Shown here piece after piece: positions 11,041 to 21,372 of a stretch of 64,000 nucleotides of DNA (positions are counted from its first letter, which is position 1; every line of letters begins with the position of its first letter). The stretch lies in assembly GCF_905171775.1 (NCBI RefSeq), contig NC_053491.1, forward strand, positions 305,191,833-305,255,832, given 5' to 3'. Made by a program: the position numbers and the translations under genes. Source of the stretch: Rana temporaria (lineage: Eukaryota; Chordata; Amphibia; Anura; Ranidae). The notes under the pieces are model-generated. The model was not told the origin of the DNA, did not search any database, and worked only from the letters and a program-made list of their open reading frames with translations.

Positions 11041-11197
11041 TGTTTTTAATAAATATATTGGAAATATATTTTTCTTCCATATGGGAATATCCGCGGAAAC
11101 AGATCCGCTGGAGTGTACACACCATAGGATCTATCCGCTGAAACCCATTTGCTGGGATTTTTCAGCGGATGGATTCTATGGTGTGTACGGGGCCTAA

Positions 11198-12836
11198 GAA
11201 GAAGAAGAGCGGCGTCTTCGAAGAAAAAGAAGAAGAAGAGCGGCGTCTTCGAAGAAGAAGAGCGACGTCTTCGAAGAAGAAGAAGAGCAGCGTCTTCAAA
11301 GAAGAACGGAGTCTTCTTTGAAGAAGAAGAAAAAGAAGACCGGCGTCTTTGAAGAAGAAGAAGAAGAAGAAGGGCGTCTTCTTTGAAGAAGAAGAAGAAA
11401 AGAAGAAGGGCGTCTTCTTCTTCGAAGAAGAAGGGCGTCTTCGAATAAGAAGAAGGGCGTCTTTAAAGAAGAAGAATAGCGGCGTCTTCTAAGAAGAAGA
11501 ATAGCGGCGTCTTCTAAGAAGAAGAATAGCGGCGTCTTCGAAGAAGAAGAATAGCGGCGTCTTCGAAGAAGAAGAATAGCGGCATCTTCGAAGAAGAAGA
11601 GCGGCGTCTTCGAAGAAGAAGAAGAGCGGCGTCTTCTTTGAAGCAGAAGAAGGGCGTCTTCTTTGAAGAAGAAGAGGAAGAAGGGCGTCTTCTTCTTCGA
11701 AGAAGAAAAGAAGAAGGGCGTCTTCTTTGAAGAAGAAGAGGAAGAAGGGCGTCTTCTTCGAAGAAGAAGAAAAGAAGAAGGGCGTCTTCGAAGAAGAAGA
11801 AAAGAAGAAGGGCGTCTTCGAAGAAGAAGAAGACCGGCATCTTCGAAGAAGAAGAAGACCGGCGTCTTCGAAGAAGAAGAAGAAGACCGGCGTCTTCAAA
11901 GAAGAAGAAGATCGGCGTCTTCGAAGAAGAAGAAGAGCGTCTTCGAAGAAGAAGAAGAAGGGTGTCTTCGAAGAAGAAGGGCGTCTTCGAAGAAGAAGAA
12001 GGGCATCTTCTTTGAAGAAGAAGAATAGCGGCGTCTTCTTTGAAGTCGAAGAAGAAGAAGGGCATCTTCGAAGAAGAAGAAGAGCGGCGTCTTCGAAGAA
12101 GAAGAAGAGCGGCGTCTTCGAAGAAGAAGAAGAGCGGCGTCTTCGAAGAAGAAGAAGAGCGGCGTCTTCGAAGAAGAAGAAGAAGAGCGACGTCTTCGAA
12201 GAAGAAGAAGAGCGGCGTCTTCGAAGAAGAGCGGCGTCTTCGAAGAAGAAGAAGAGCGTCTTCGAAGAAGAAGAAGGGCGTCTTCTTCTTCTAAGAAGAA
12301 GGAGGGCGTCTTCTTCGAAGAAGAAGGGCGTCTTCTTCGAAGAAGAAAGGCGTCTTCATCGAAGAAGAAGGGTGTTTTCTTCGAAGAAGAAGGGCGTCTT
12401 TTTCGAAGAAGAAGAAAAGAAGAAGGGCGTCTTCTTAGAAGAAGGGCGTCTTTGAAGAAGAAGAAGACCGGCGTCTTCGAAGAAGAAGAAGACCGGCGTC
12501 TTCTTCTTCTTCTTCTTCTTTGAAGAAGAGCATCTTCGAAGAAGAAGAAGAAAGGTGTCTTTGAAGAAGAAGAAGAAGAAGAAGGGAGTCTTCGAAGAAG
12601 AAGAAGGGCGTCTTCGAAGAAGAAGAAGAAAAGAAGAAGAGCGTCTTCTTAGAAGAAGAAGAAGGGCGTCTTCGAAGAAGAACAGCGTATTCGAAGAAGA
12701 AGAGCAGCGTCTTCGAAGAAGAAGAAGAAGAAGAAGAAGAAGAAGGGCGTCTTCTTCTTCGAAAAGGGGCGTTTAAGAAGAAGAAGGGCGTCTTCCTCTT
12801 CGAAGAAGAAGAAGGGCGTCTTCGAAGGCCCCATAC
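11198..12836. repeat. GAA/GGCGTC/TTC hairpin satellite, block 1
   Basis: Units of the form (GAA)n-GGGCGTC-(TTC)m with variants AGCGGCGTC, AACGGCGTC and ACCGGCGTC. Units vary mostly in steps of three bases. Each unit contains complementary GAAGA/TCTTC arms around AGGGCG, and adjacent units meet at TTCGAA. The first 200 bp are closely similar to the start of block 2 (13318 onward), so MITE plus satellite were duplicated together. Confidence 0.97.
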
Positions 12837-13317
12837 ACACGAGAGAATATATCCGCGAATACGGTCCAGCGGACCTTTTCCGCTTATAAATCCTCTTGAG
12901 GATTTAGGCGAATTTTCATGCGATGGAGTGTACACACCATCGCATTGAAATCCGCGCCAAAATCCTCTGGCGATGACGTGTCGCGCCGTCGTCGCGATTA
13001 TGACGCGCCGACGTGCGCGACGCTGTCATATAAGGAATTCCACGCATGCGTCGAATCATTACGACGCATGCGGGGGATCCCTTCGGACGGATGGATCCGG
13101 TGAGTCTATACAGACCAGCGGATCCATCCGTTGGGATGGATTCCAGCAGATGGATTTGCTTGGCATGTCAGCAAATATTCGATCTGCTGGAATCCATCCC
13201 AGGGGAGAAATATCCGCGGAAACAGATACGCTGGAGTGTACACACCATAGGATCTATCCGCTGAAACCCATTTGCTGGGATTTTTCAGCGGATGGATTCT
13301 ATGGTGTGTACGGGGCC
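12837..13317. mobile_element. intact GGCCCC-type MITE within the satellite
   Basis: Starts GGCCCCATACACACGAGAG after CTTCGAA and ends GGTGTGTACGGGGCC before TAAGAAGAAG. Contains the CGCATGCGTCGAATCATT block and a TATCCGCGGAAACAGAT segment. It is the uninterrupted paralogue of the element split by the 11-kb insert and supplies that insert's empty site (13201-13216). 481 bp, non-coding. Confidence 0.9.
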
Positions 13318-16300
13318 TAAGAAGAAGAAGAGCGGCGTCTTCGAAGAAGAAGAAGAAGAGCGACGTCTTCGAAGAAGAAGAGCAGCATCTTCGAAGAAGA
13401 AGAAGAACGGAGTCTTCTTTGAAGAAGAAGAAAAAGAAGACCGGCGTCTTCGAAGAAGAAGAAGAAGAAGAAGGGCGTCTTCTTTGAAGAAGAAGAAAAG
13501 AAGAAGGGCGTCTTCTTCTTTGAAGAAGAAGAAGGGCGTCTTCGAATAAGAAGAAGGGCATCTTTGAAGAAGAGGAAAAAGGGCGTCTTCCAAGAAGAAG
13601 AGCGGCGTCTTCCAAGAAGAAGAATAGCGGCGTCTTCGAAGAAGAAGAATAGCGGCATCTTCGAAGAAGAAGAGCGGCGTCTTCGAAGAAGAAAAAGACC
13701 GGCGTCTTCTTTGAAGAAGAAGAAGAAGGGCGTCTTCTTCGAAGAAGAAGAAGGGCGTCTTCTTCGAAGAAGAAGAAAAGAAGAAGGGTGTCTTGGAAGA
13801 AGAAGAGGAAGAAGGGCGTCTTCTTCGAAGAAGAAGAAAAGAAGAAGGGTGTCTTGGAAGAAGAAGAAAAGAAGAAGGGCGTCTTCAAAGAAGAAGAAGA
13901 AGATCGGCGTCTTCGAAGAAGAAGAAGAAGAAGAAGAGCGTCTTCGAAGAAGAAGGGTGTCTTCGAAGAAGAAGGGCGTCTTCTTTGAAGAAAAAGGGCA
14001 TCTTCTTTGAAGAAGAAGAATAGCGGCGTCTTCTTCGAAGAAGAAGAGCGGCGTCTTCGAAGAAGAAGAAGAGCGGCGTCTTCGAAGAAGAAGAAGAGCG
14101 GCGTCTTCGAAGAAGAAGAAGAAGAGCGGCGTCTTCGAAGAAGAAGAAGAAGAGCGGCGTCTTCGAAGAAGAAGAAGAAGAGCGGCGTCTTCGAAGAAGA
14201 AGAAGAAGAACAACAACGGTGTCTTCTTTGAAGAAGAAGAAGAAGAAGAAGGGCGTCTTCGAAGAAGAAGAAGGGCGTCTTCGAAGAAGAAGGGTGTCTT
14301 CTTCTTCTTCTTCGAAGAAGGGCGTCTTCGAAGAAGAAGAAGAAGGGCGTCTTCTTTCGAAGAAGAAGAACAGAAGAAGGGTGTCTTCTTAGAAGAAGAA
14401 GAAGAAGGGTGTCTTCTTACAAGAAGAAGACCGGCGTCTTCGAAGAATAAGAAGAAGGGTGTCTTCGAAGAAGAAGAAGAAAAGAAGAAGGGCGTCTTCT
14501 TCGAAGAAGAAGGGCGTCTTCAAAGAAGAAGAAAAAGGGCGTCTTCTTAGAAGAAGAAGAAGAAAAGAAGAAGGGCGTCTTCTTAGAAGAAGAAGAAGAC
14601 CGGCGTCTTCGAAGAAGAAGAAGAAGGGCGTCTTCGAAGAAGAGCGGCGTCTTCGAAGAAGAAGAATAGCGGCGTCTTATTCGAAGAAGAAGGGCATCTT
14701 CTAAGAAGAAGAAGAGCGGCGTCTTCGAAGAAGAAGTAGAAGAATAGCGGCGTCTTCGAAGAAGAAGAACAACGGCGTCTTCTTTGAAGAAGAAGACCGG
14801 CGTCTTCTTTGAAGAAGAAGAAGACCGGCGTCTTCTTTGAAGAAGACCGGCGTCTTCTTTGAAGAAGAAGAAGAAGGGCGTCTTCGAAGAAGGAGAAGGG
14901 CGTCTTCGAAGAAGAAGGGCGTCTTCGAAGAAGAAGAAGAAGGGCGTCTTCTTTCGAAGAAGAAGAAAAGAAGAAGGGTGTCTTCTTAGAAGAAGAAGAA
15001 GGGCGTCTTCTTACAAGAAGACCGGCGTCTTCGAAGAAGAAGAAGGGCGTCTTTGAAGAAGAAGAAGAAGGGCGTCTTCTTACAAGAAGAAGACCGGCGT
15101 CTTCGAAGAAGAAGATTAAGACCTGCGTCTTCTTCGAAGAAGAGCGTCTTCGAAGAAGAAGAAGGGCGTCTTCTTAGAAGAAGAAGAAAAGAAGAAGGGC
15201 GTCTTCTTCGAAGAAGAAGGGCGTCTTCAAAGAAGAAGAAAAAGGGCGTCTTCTTAGAAGAAGAAGAAAAGAAGAAGGGCGTCTTCTTAGAAGAAGAAGA
15301 AGAAGACCGGCGTCTTCGAAGAAGAAGAAGAAGGGCGTCTTCCAAGAAGAGCGGCGTCTTCGAAGAAGAATAGCGGCGTCTTATTCGAAGAAGAAGGGCA
15401 TCTTCTAAGAAGAAGAAGAGCGGCGTCTTCGAAGAAGAAGTAGAAGAATAGCGGCTTCTTCGAAGAAGAAGAAGAAGAAGACCGGCGTCTTCTTTGAAGA
15501 AGAAGAAGAAGGGCGTCTTCAAAGAAGAAGAAGAAGGGCGTCTTCGAAGAAGAAGGGCATCTTCAAAGAAGAAGAAGAGCGGCGTCTTCGAAGAAGAAGA
15601 AGAGCGGCGTCTTCGAAGAAGAAGAAGAACGGCGTCTTCTTTGAAGAAGAAGAACGGCGTCTTCTTTGAAGAAGAAGACCGGCGTCTTCTTTGAAGAAGA
15701 AGAAGAAGGGCGTCTTCTTTGAAGAAGAAAAAGAAGGGCGTCTTCTTTGAAGAAGAAGAAGGGCGTCTTCTTTGAAGAAGAAGAAGAAGGGCGTCTTCTT
15801 CGAAGAAGAAGGGCGTCTTCTTCAAAGAAGAAGAACGGTGTCTTCTTCGAAGAAGAAGAAGGGCGTCTTCGAAGAAGAACGGCGTCTTCTTCGAAGAAGA
15901 AGAAGGGCGTCTTCGAAGAAGAACGGCGTCTTCGAAGAAGAAGAGCGGCGTCTTCGAAGAAGAAGAAGAAGAAGGGCGTCTTCTTCGAAGAAGAAGGGCG
16001 TCTTCTTCTTTGAAGAAGGGCGTCTTCTTCTTTGAAGAAGAAGACCGGCGTCTTCTTCTTTGAAGAAGAAGAAGGGCGTCTTCTTTGAAGAAGAAGGGCG
16101 TCTTCTTTGAAGAAGAAGAAGAAGAAGGGCGTCTTCTTCGAAGAAGAAGGGCGTCTTCGAAGAAGAAGGGCGTCTTCTTCGAAGAAGAAGAAGGGCGTCT
16201 TCTTCGAAGAAGAAGAAAAGAAGAAGGGCGTCTTCGAAGAAGAAGAAGAAGAAGGGCATCTTCTTCGAAGAAGAAGAAAAGAAGAAAGAAGAAAAAGAAG

Positions 16301-18828
16301 AAGAAGGGCGTCTTCTTCTTCGAAGAAGAAGAAGGGCGTCTTCTTCGAAGAAGAAGTAGAAGGGCGTCTTCTTCATAGAAGAAGAAGGGCGTCTTCTTCA
16401 AAGAAGAAGAAGAAGGGCGTCTTCTTCAAAGAAGAAGAAGAAGGGTGTCTTCTTCAAAGAAGAAGAAGGGCGTCTTCGAAGAAGAGCAGCGTCTTCGAAG
16501 AAGAAGGGCGTCTTCTTCTTCTTCGAAGAAGAAGAAGGGCATCTTCTTCTTCGAAGAAGAAAAAAAGAAAGAAGAAAAAGAAGAAGAAGGGCGTCTTCTT
16601 CTTCTTCGAAGAAGAAGGGCGTCTTCTTCTTCTTCGAAGAAGAAGGGCGTCTTCTTCAAAGAAGAAGAAGAAGGGCGTCTTCGTAGAAGAAGAAGGGCGT
16701 CTTCGAAGAAGAAGAAGGGCGTCTTCGAAGAAGAAGAAGAAGGGCGTCTTCGAAGAAGAAGGGCGTCTTCGAAGAAGAAGAAGAAGGGCGTCTTCGAAGA
16801 AGAAGAAGAAGGGCGTCTTCTTTGAAGAAGAAGAAGAAGGGCGTCTTCTTCGAAGAAGAAGGGCGTCTTCGAAGAAGAAGAAGAAGAAGAAGGGCGTCTT
16901 CTTCGAAGAAGAAGAAAAGAAGAACGGCGTCTTCGAAGAAGAAGAGCAGCGTCTTCGAAGAAGAAGGGCGTCTTCGAAGAAGAAGAAGAAGGGCGTCTTC
17001 TTCGAAGAAGAAGAAAAGAAGAACGGCGTCTTCGAAGAAGAAGAGCAGCGTCTTCGAAGAAGAAGGGCGTCTTCTTCTTCTTCTTCGAAGAAGGGCATCT
17101 TCTTCTTCGAAGAAGAAAAGAAGAAAGAAGAAAAAGAAGAAGAAGGCCTTCTTCGAAGAAGAAGAAGGGCGTCTTCTTCTTCGAAGAAGAAGAAGAAGGG
17201 CGTCTTCTTCATAGAAGAAGAAGTAGAAGGGCGTCTTCTTCATAGAAGAAGAAGAAGAGCGTCTTCTTCAAAGAAGAAGAAGAAGGGCGTCTTCTTCAAA
17301 GAAGAAGAAGAAGGGCGTCTTCTTCAAAGAAGAAGAAGAAGGGCGTCTTCTTCAAAGAAGAAGAACGGCGTCTTCTTCGAAGAAGAAGGGCGTCTTCTTT
17401 GAAGAAGAAGAAGAAGGGCGTCTTCTTTGAAGAAGAAGAAGACCGGCGTCTTCTTTGAAGAAGAAGAAGAAGGGCGTCTTCTTTGAAGAAGAAGAAGAAG
17501 GGCGTCTTCTTTGAAGAAGAAGAAGAAGGGCGTCTTCTTTGAAGAAGAAGAAGAAGGGCGTCTTCTTTGAAGAAGAAGAAGAAGGGCGTCTTCTTCGAAG
17601 AAGAAGGGCGTCTTCGAAGAAGAAGGGCGTCTTCGAAGAAGAAGGGCGTCTTCGAAGAAGAAGGGCGTCTTCTTCGAAGAAGAAGAAGAAGAAGAAGAAG
17701 AAGAAGAAGAAGGGCGTCTTCTTCGAAGAAGAAGAAAAGAAGAAGGGCGTCTTCTTCGAAGAAGAAGAAGAAGGGCGTCTTCTTCAAAGAAGAAGAAGAA
17801 GGGCGTCTTCTTCAAAGAAGAAGAAGGGTGTCTTCTTCAAAGAAGAAGAAGGGTGTCTTCTTCAAAGAAGAAGAAGAAGGGCGTCTTCTTCTTCAAAGAA
17901 GAAGAAGGGCGTCTTCTTCAAAGAAGAAGAATGGCGTCTTCTTCAAAGAAGAAGAAGGGCGTCTTCTTCGAAGAAGAAGAAGTGTGTCTTCTTCAAAGAA
18001 GAAGAAGGGCGTCTTCGAAGAAGAAGAAGAAAAGAAGAAAGAAGAAAAAGAAGAAGAAGGGCGTCTTCTTCTTCAAAGAAGAAGAAGGGCGTCTTCTTCA
18101 AAGAAGAAGAAGAAGGGCGTCTTCTTCAAAGAAGAAGAAGAAGGGCGTCTTCTTCAAAGATGAAGAAGAAGGGCGTCTTCTTCTTCAAAGAAGAAGAAGG
18201 GCGTCTTCAAAGAAGAAGTCGAAGAAGAAGAAGGGCGTCTTCTTCAAAGAAGAAGAAGAAGGGCGTCTTCTTCAAAGAAGAAGAAGAAGGGCGTCTTCTT
18301 CAAAGAAGAAGAAGAAGAAGAAGAAGAAGAAGGGCGTCTTCTTCAAAGAAGAAGAAGAAGGGCGTCTTCTTCAAAGAAGAAGAAGAAGGGCGTCTTCTTC
18401 AAAGAAGAAGAAGAAGAAGGGCGTCTTCTTCAAAGAAGAAGAAGAAGGGCGTCTTCTTCAAAGAAGAAGAATGGTGTCTTCTTCAAAGAAGAAGAAGGGC
18501 GTCTTCGAAGAAGAAGAGCAGCGTCTTCGAAGAAGAAGAGCAGCGTCTTCGAAGAAGAAGAGCGTCTTCGAAGAAGAAGAGCGTCTTCGAAGAAGAAGGG
18601 CGTCTTCGAAGAAGAAGGGCGTCTTCTTCTTCTTCTTCGAAGAAGAAGGGCATCTTCTTCGAAGAGGAAGAAAAGAAGAAAGAAGAAAAAGAAGTAGAAG
18701 GGCGTCTTCTTCAAAGAAGAAGAAGAAGGGCGTCTTCTTCAAAGAAGAAGAAGAAGGGCGTCTTCAAAAGAAGAAGAAGAAGGGCGTCTTCTTCAAAGAA
18801 GAAGGACGTCTTCTTCTTTGAAGAAGAA
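13318..18828. repeat. GAA/GGCGTC/TTC hairpin satellite, block 2
   Basis: 5.5 kb of the same unit. Up to about 16000, AGCGGCGTC and ACCGGCGTC variants are common. From about 16000 to 18800, AAGGGCGTC dominates, and from about 17250 linkers TTCAAA are almost fixed. A longer purine spacer, AAAAGAAGAAAGAAGAAAAA, recurs near 16275, 16560, 17110, 18030 and 18670 and marks a higher-order structure. Several strand frames stay open for over 1 kb; these are treated as artefacts. Confidence 0.97.
18814..18828. other. left target-site duplication of the PLE pair
   Basis: TTCTTTGAAGAAGAA, repeated exactly at 31152-31166. The paralogous unoccupied sites at about 36680-36720 and 48385-48425 contain it once. 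Confidence 0.8.
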
Positions 18829-21372
18829 AATAAAAAGGTTAGCTTATATAAGGGGAAAGAATACATTTCCTCCCCAAATATAGGGATTTTTACGTGAGAT
18901 GTGTTGCTCTTAGTATCGAAGGTAGGCGCACAAAACACAAGGTTTTTAGATATCAAAAATAATTTAATTATATAAATATAAAGTTTCACATTTCATAAAA
19001 TAAATTAGCAAAGTGAAATATACATGATCACGACCAATTTTACATGATTTATACAAAAAGGAAATCAAGATTATGATTAGAAGAAAAGCAGATGCGATAT
19101 TGCCAACTAGTTTCGCACTAGATGTGCTTCATCAGGGCTTGCATGATACTTCTGTTCCTTAATTACATGTAGTGGTCTGTGTACGACACAAAGGTTTATT
19201 ATTAATTCAGGTAGGGTCAATGTAGTATCTTTAAACTTTGTAAATAAGTGTTCAACACATATACAATTAATAAAATAAGAATAAGAGAATATAGTGCGCT
19301 TACCAATTATGTTTAAAGAGCTCAAAGAACCTGGCAGAACCAAGAGGAGCTGCCAAGAAAAATAGCGAAGGCGAACCTGATGCGGACAGGAGATATTGGA
19401 TGCTGCACTTTCAATCAGCGGAGGCCAGATCCACTTGATTTTAGCAGGTGCGGACAATGAGATGTAAAGAGGGGGTTCACCACAGTTAAGGAGGAAGAGA
19501 TACAGGTAAGAATACGTTGTATCTATTTCTCTCCTAAGAAAGAAGGCACAGGATTAAAATTGAAGATAAAGAAAAATAATATTGATTGAGAAAATGAATG
19601 AAAAAATTATAATAATATGACAGATTAAGGATGTATCCATATATATTTTTATAGACATTTTTTTAGATAAAACAGATATCTTATATTCAAATGAACATAG
19701 ACAGAATAAATATCCATGCATTAAATGAATATGGATGAAGTCTAAAGAATATGTATAAATCTAGAGAGTATTACCTCAATAGTAGTGAAGTTTGGATATA
19801 AGCTCAATACTGCTAGTAGAGTCCAGCAGAGTTCACACTGGATTCACGGTAAGCTCTACAAGTAAATAAAGCACAGAATGTGCATGCATATAGGTATATA
19901 GATGAATTCAATATAATATGAAAAACATGAATTCAGTAAAGATGACTATTGCGACGCAACATAGTAACCGTCTATTAGAGAAGAATATAATTGAAAAAGA
20001 GAAAGAGAATTTACCTTAGATGGTTAATGACATGAAGTATCTAGTAAAATATGCTGATGTCCTAGGGGGATATAATATCCCAGTAGTATTATAACCAAAG
20101 ACAATGCTGTAGAATAGTCCAAGGGCAGTTATATATGTTGTTTATACTGCGATTCTATAAATAGAATAATAGATAGGTTAAGCTCGTGCATATGGCAAGG
20201 AAAACCTGCATAGAGCACTAGATCTTAAGAAGATAGACTGGAAGGTAATTACCTTATTTATGTCTTAACACCGCGAGGCTAAGTAAGGCAGCGTTGCATG
20301 TGTGGCGTGATATCCTCCCTCAAGCCGTCCAAGTCGGCGTCTGACACACACTGTGTCAGCGCTGACCTTAAGAGCAACATCTCCACCGGAAGTGAAGAGA
20401 GTCAAGCATGACCCCTGGCGTCATATCCGGTCCACGTGTCCCAAGACACTTGCGCGCGCATCCCATGCGCTCCAGCGTGATGATGTAAGCTGGAGCGCAT
20501 AGGAAGGAGACATGTATTAACAGTCTCAGACCGGCCAGAGACGAAATAGTGGCCGGATATGCGCGCGCGTCCCATCAGATGTTGATAATAGGGACGGGAG
20601 GCATTGAAGAGAGCACGCCCCCTGTGTTGGGACCTGTGATTGGCCACACCAAGGCTGTGCAGGATCCGACCTCCCTCCGCATCAGGAATCCCTCCCCATG
20701 TTAAATGGAATGGTTCAGAGCTCAGAAAACGCAAAAAGAAAATTTTAATAAACACTAATAATAAGTTATACGCAATAACGCGTGTATTTAACTATGAAGA
20801 AATATATTAGAATATACTACTGATTTCTCTCAGCTGGACATCCAATGGCTTATTTTTACACTGTCTTATCTGAGGGAAGGTTAATGAAAAAGACATCTGC
20901 AATAATGAATATTTTTAGAAAGTTTTGACATTTTCCAATTGCTAACTCATAAATCATAATATAACAAGGCAAGATGGAACAAAGCAAAATACAATCCAAG
21001 TAAGAAAATAAATAAAACAAAAACAAAAAACATAAAAAAGCAAAACAAAAAACACAAGAGATACATTTGAGCCAATGATAGAGGGAGAGGCAATATAGCC
21101 ATAGATCATAAAGTTCATATCATGTATTTATCACCAATGATTCATTATATCTATATAGGACTAGTACCTAAGGCAAAGATATAATTTGCCTTATATCTAT
21201 ATAGGGCTGGTACCTAAGGTAAAGATATAATTAGCCCTAACAGGGCGACCTATATTAAAGTATATATATGATTTATAAGTTAAATCTCTGTGATTTGAAC
21301 CAATGATAAATGAATGTATAAAATGTATTCTAATGGGGTTTAATGATGATTAATCACGGCCATGGCATTACC
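18829..21372 (-). other. 3' non-coding region of left PLE copy
   Basis: Mirror image of 28529-31072. It contains the hammerhead motif, the short tandem duplication near 21140-21240 (CCTATATAGATATAA words) and the same series of splice-like signals as the right copy. It ends at AAAATAAAAAGG next to the target duplication, lacking the 75-bp tail seen on the right. Confidence 0.8.
19093..19143 (-). ncRNA. hammerhead ribozyme motif, left PLE copy
   Basis: Reverse complement of 30758-30808. On the minus strand it has CTGATGA, a four-pair stem II (GCAC/GTGC, loop ATCTA), GAAA, the self-complementary ACTAGT, T at the expected cleavage position, and GGC pairing with GCC upstream of CTGATGA. No base in it differs from the right copy. 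Confidence 0.75.

Larger units (their letters stand above)
63..11085. mobile_element. 11.0-kb insert with CCCATNTGGAAG inverted termini
   Basis: The left end begins CCCATGTGGAAGTAAAATAT and the right end finishes with the inverse of CCCATATGGAAGAAAAATAT. The flanks share AA (61-62 and 11086-11087), and the intact MITE at 13201-13216 shows the unoccupied site GAGAAATATCCG. The interior is non-coding: AT-rich subterminal repeats at both ends and a core of smaller nested elements. The original element was probably a short AT-rich non-autonomous DNA transposon that was later enlarged by insertions. The superfamily is not assigned; the 2-bp AA duplication could also be read as part of the termini. 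Confidence 0.75.
1..11194. mobile_element. GGCCCC-type MITE copy, split by an 11-kb insert (left edge cut by window)
   Basis: Positions 1-62 match 13148-13209 and positions 11086-11194 match 13209-13317 of the intact MITE copy downstream. Together they form one MITE whose left part lies outside the window. Its right terminus GTGTGTACGGGGCC is followed by TAA and then the satellite, as in the downstream copy. Everything between 63 and 11085 is a later insertion. The element is non-coding; the CGTACACACG-type terminus and 3-bp TWA/TGA target duplications resemble PIF/Harbinger MITEs (inference). Confidence 0.85.

Noticed and set aside
11198..18828. Very long open frames in the GAA/TTC satellite as protein-coding genes
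   Set aside because: Frames are open on both strands and in several phases at once, translate to the same few words, and have no domain, start context or splice structure; they follow from a stop-free repeat with triplet-sized changes.
20402..20755. 117-codon frames at 20402-20755 and 29146-29499 as a third PLE protein
   Set aside because: They are mirror copies of the same non-coding region, GC-rich and without recognisable features; conservation between arms only reflects their recent common origin.
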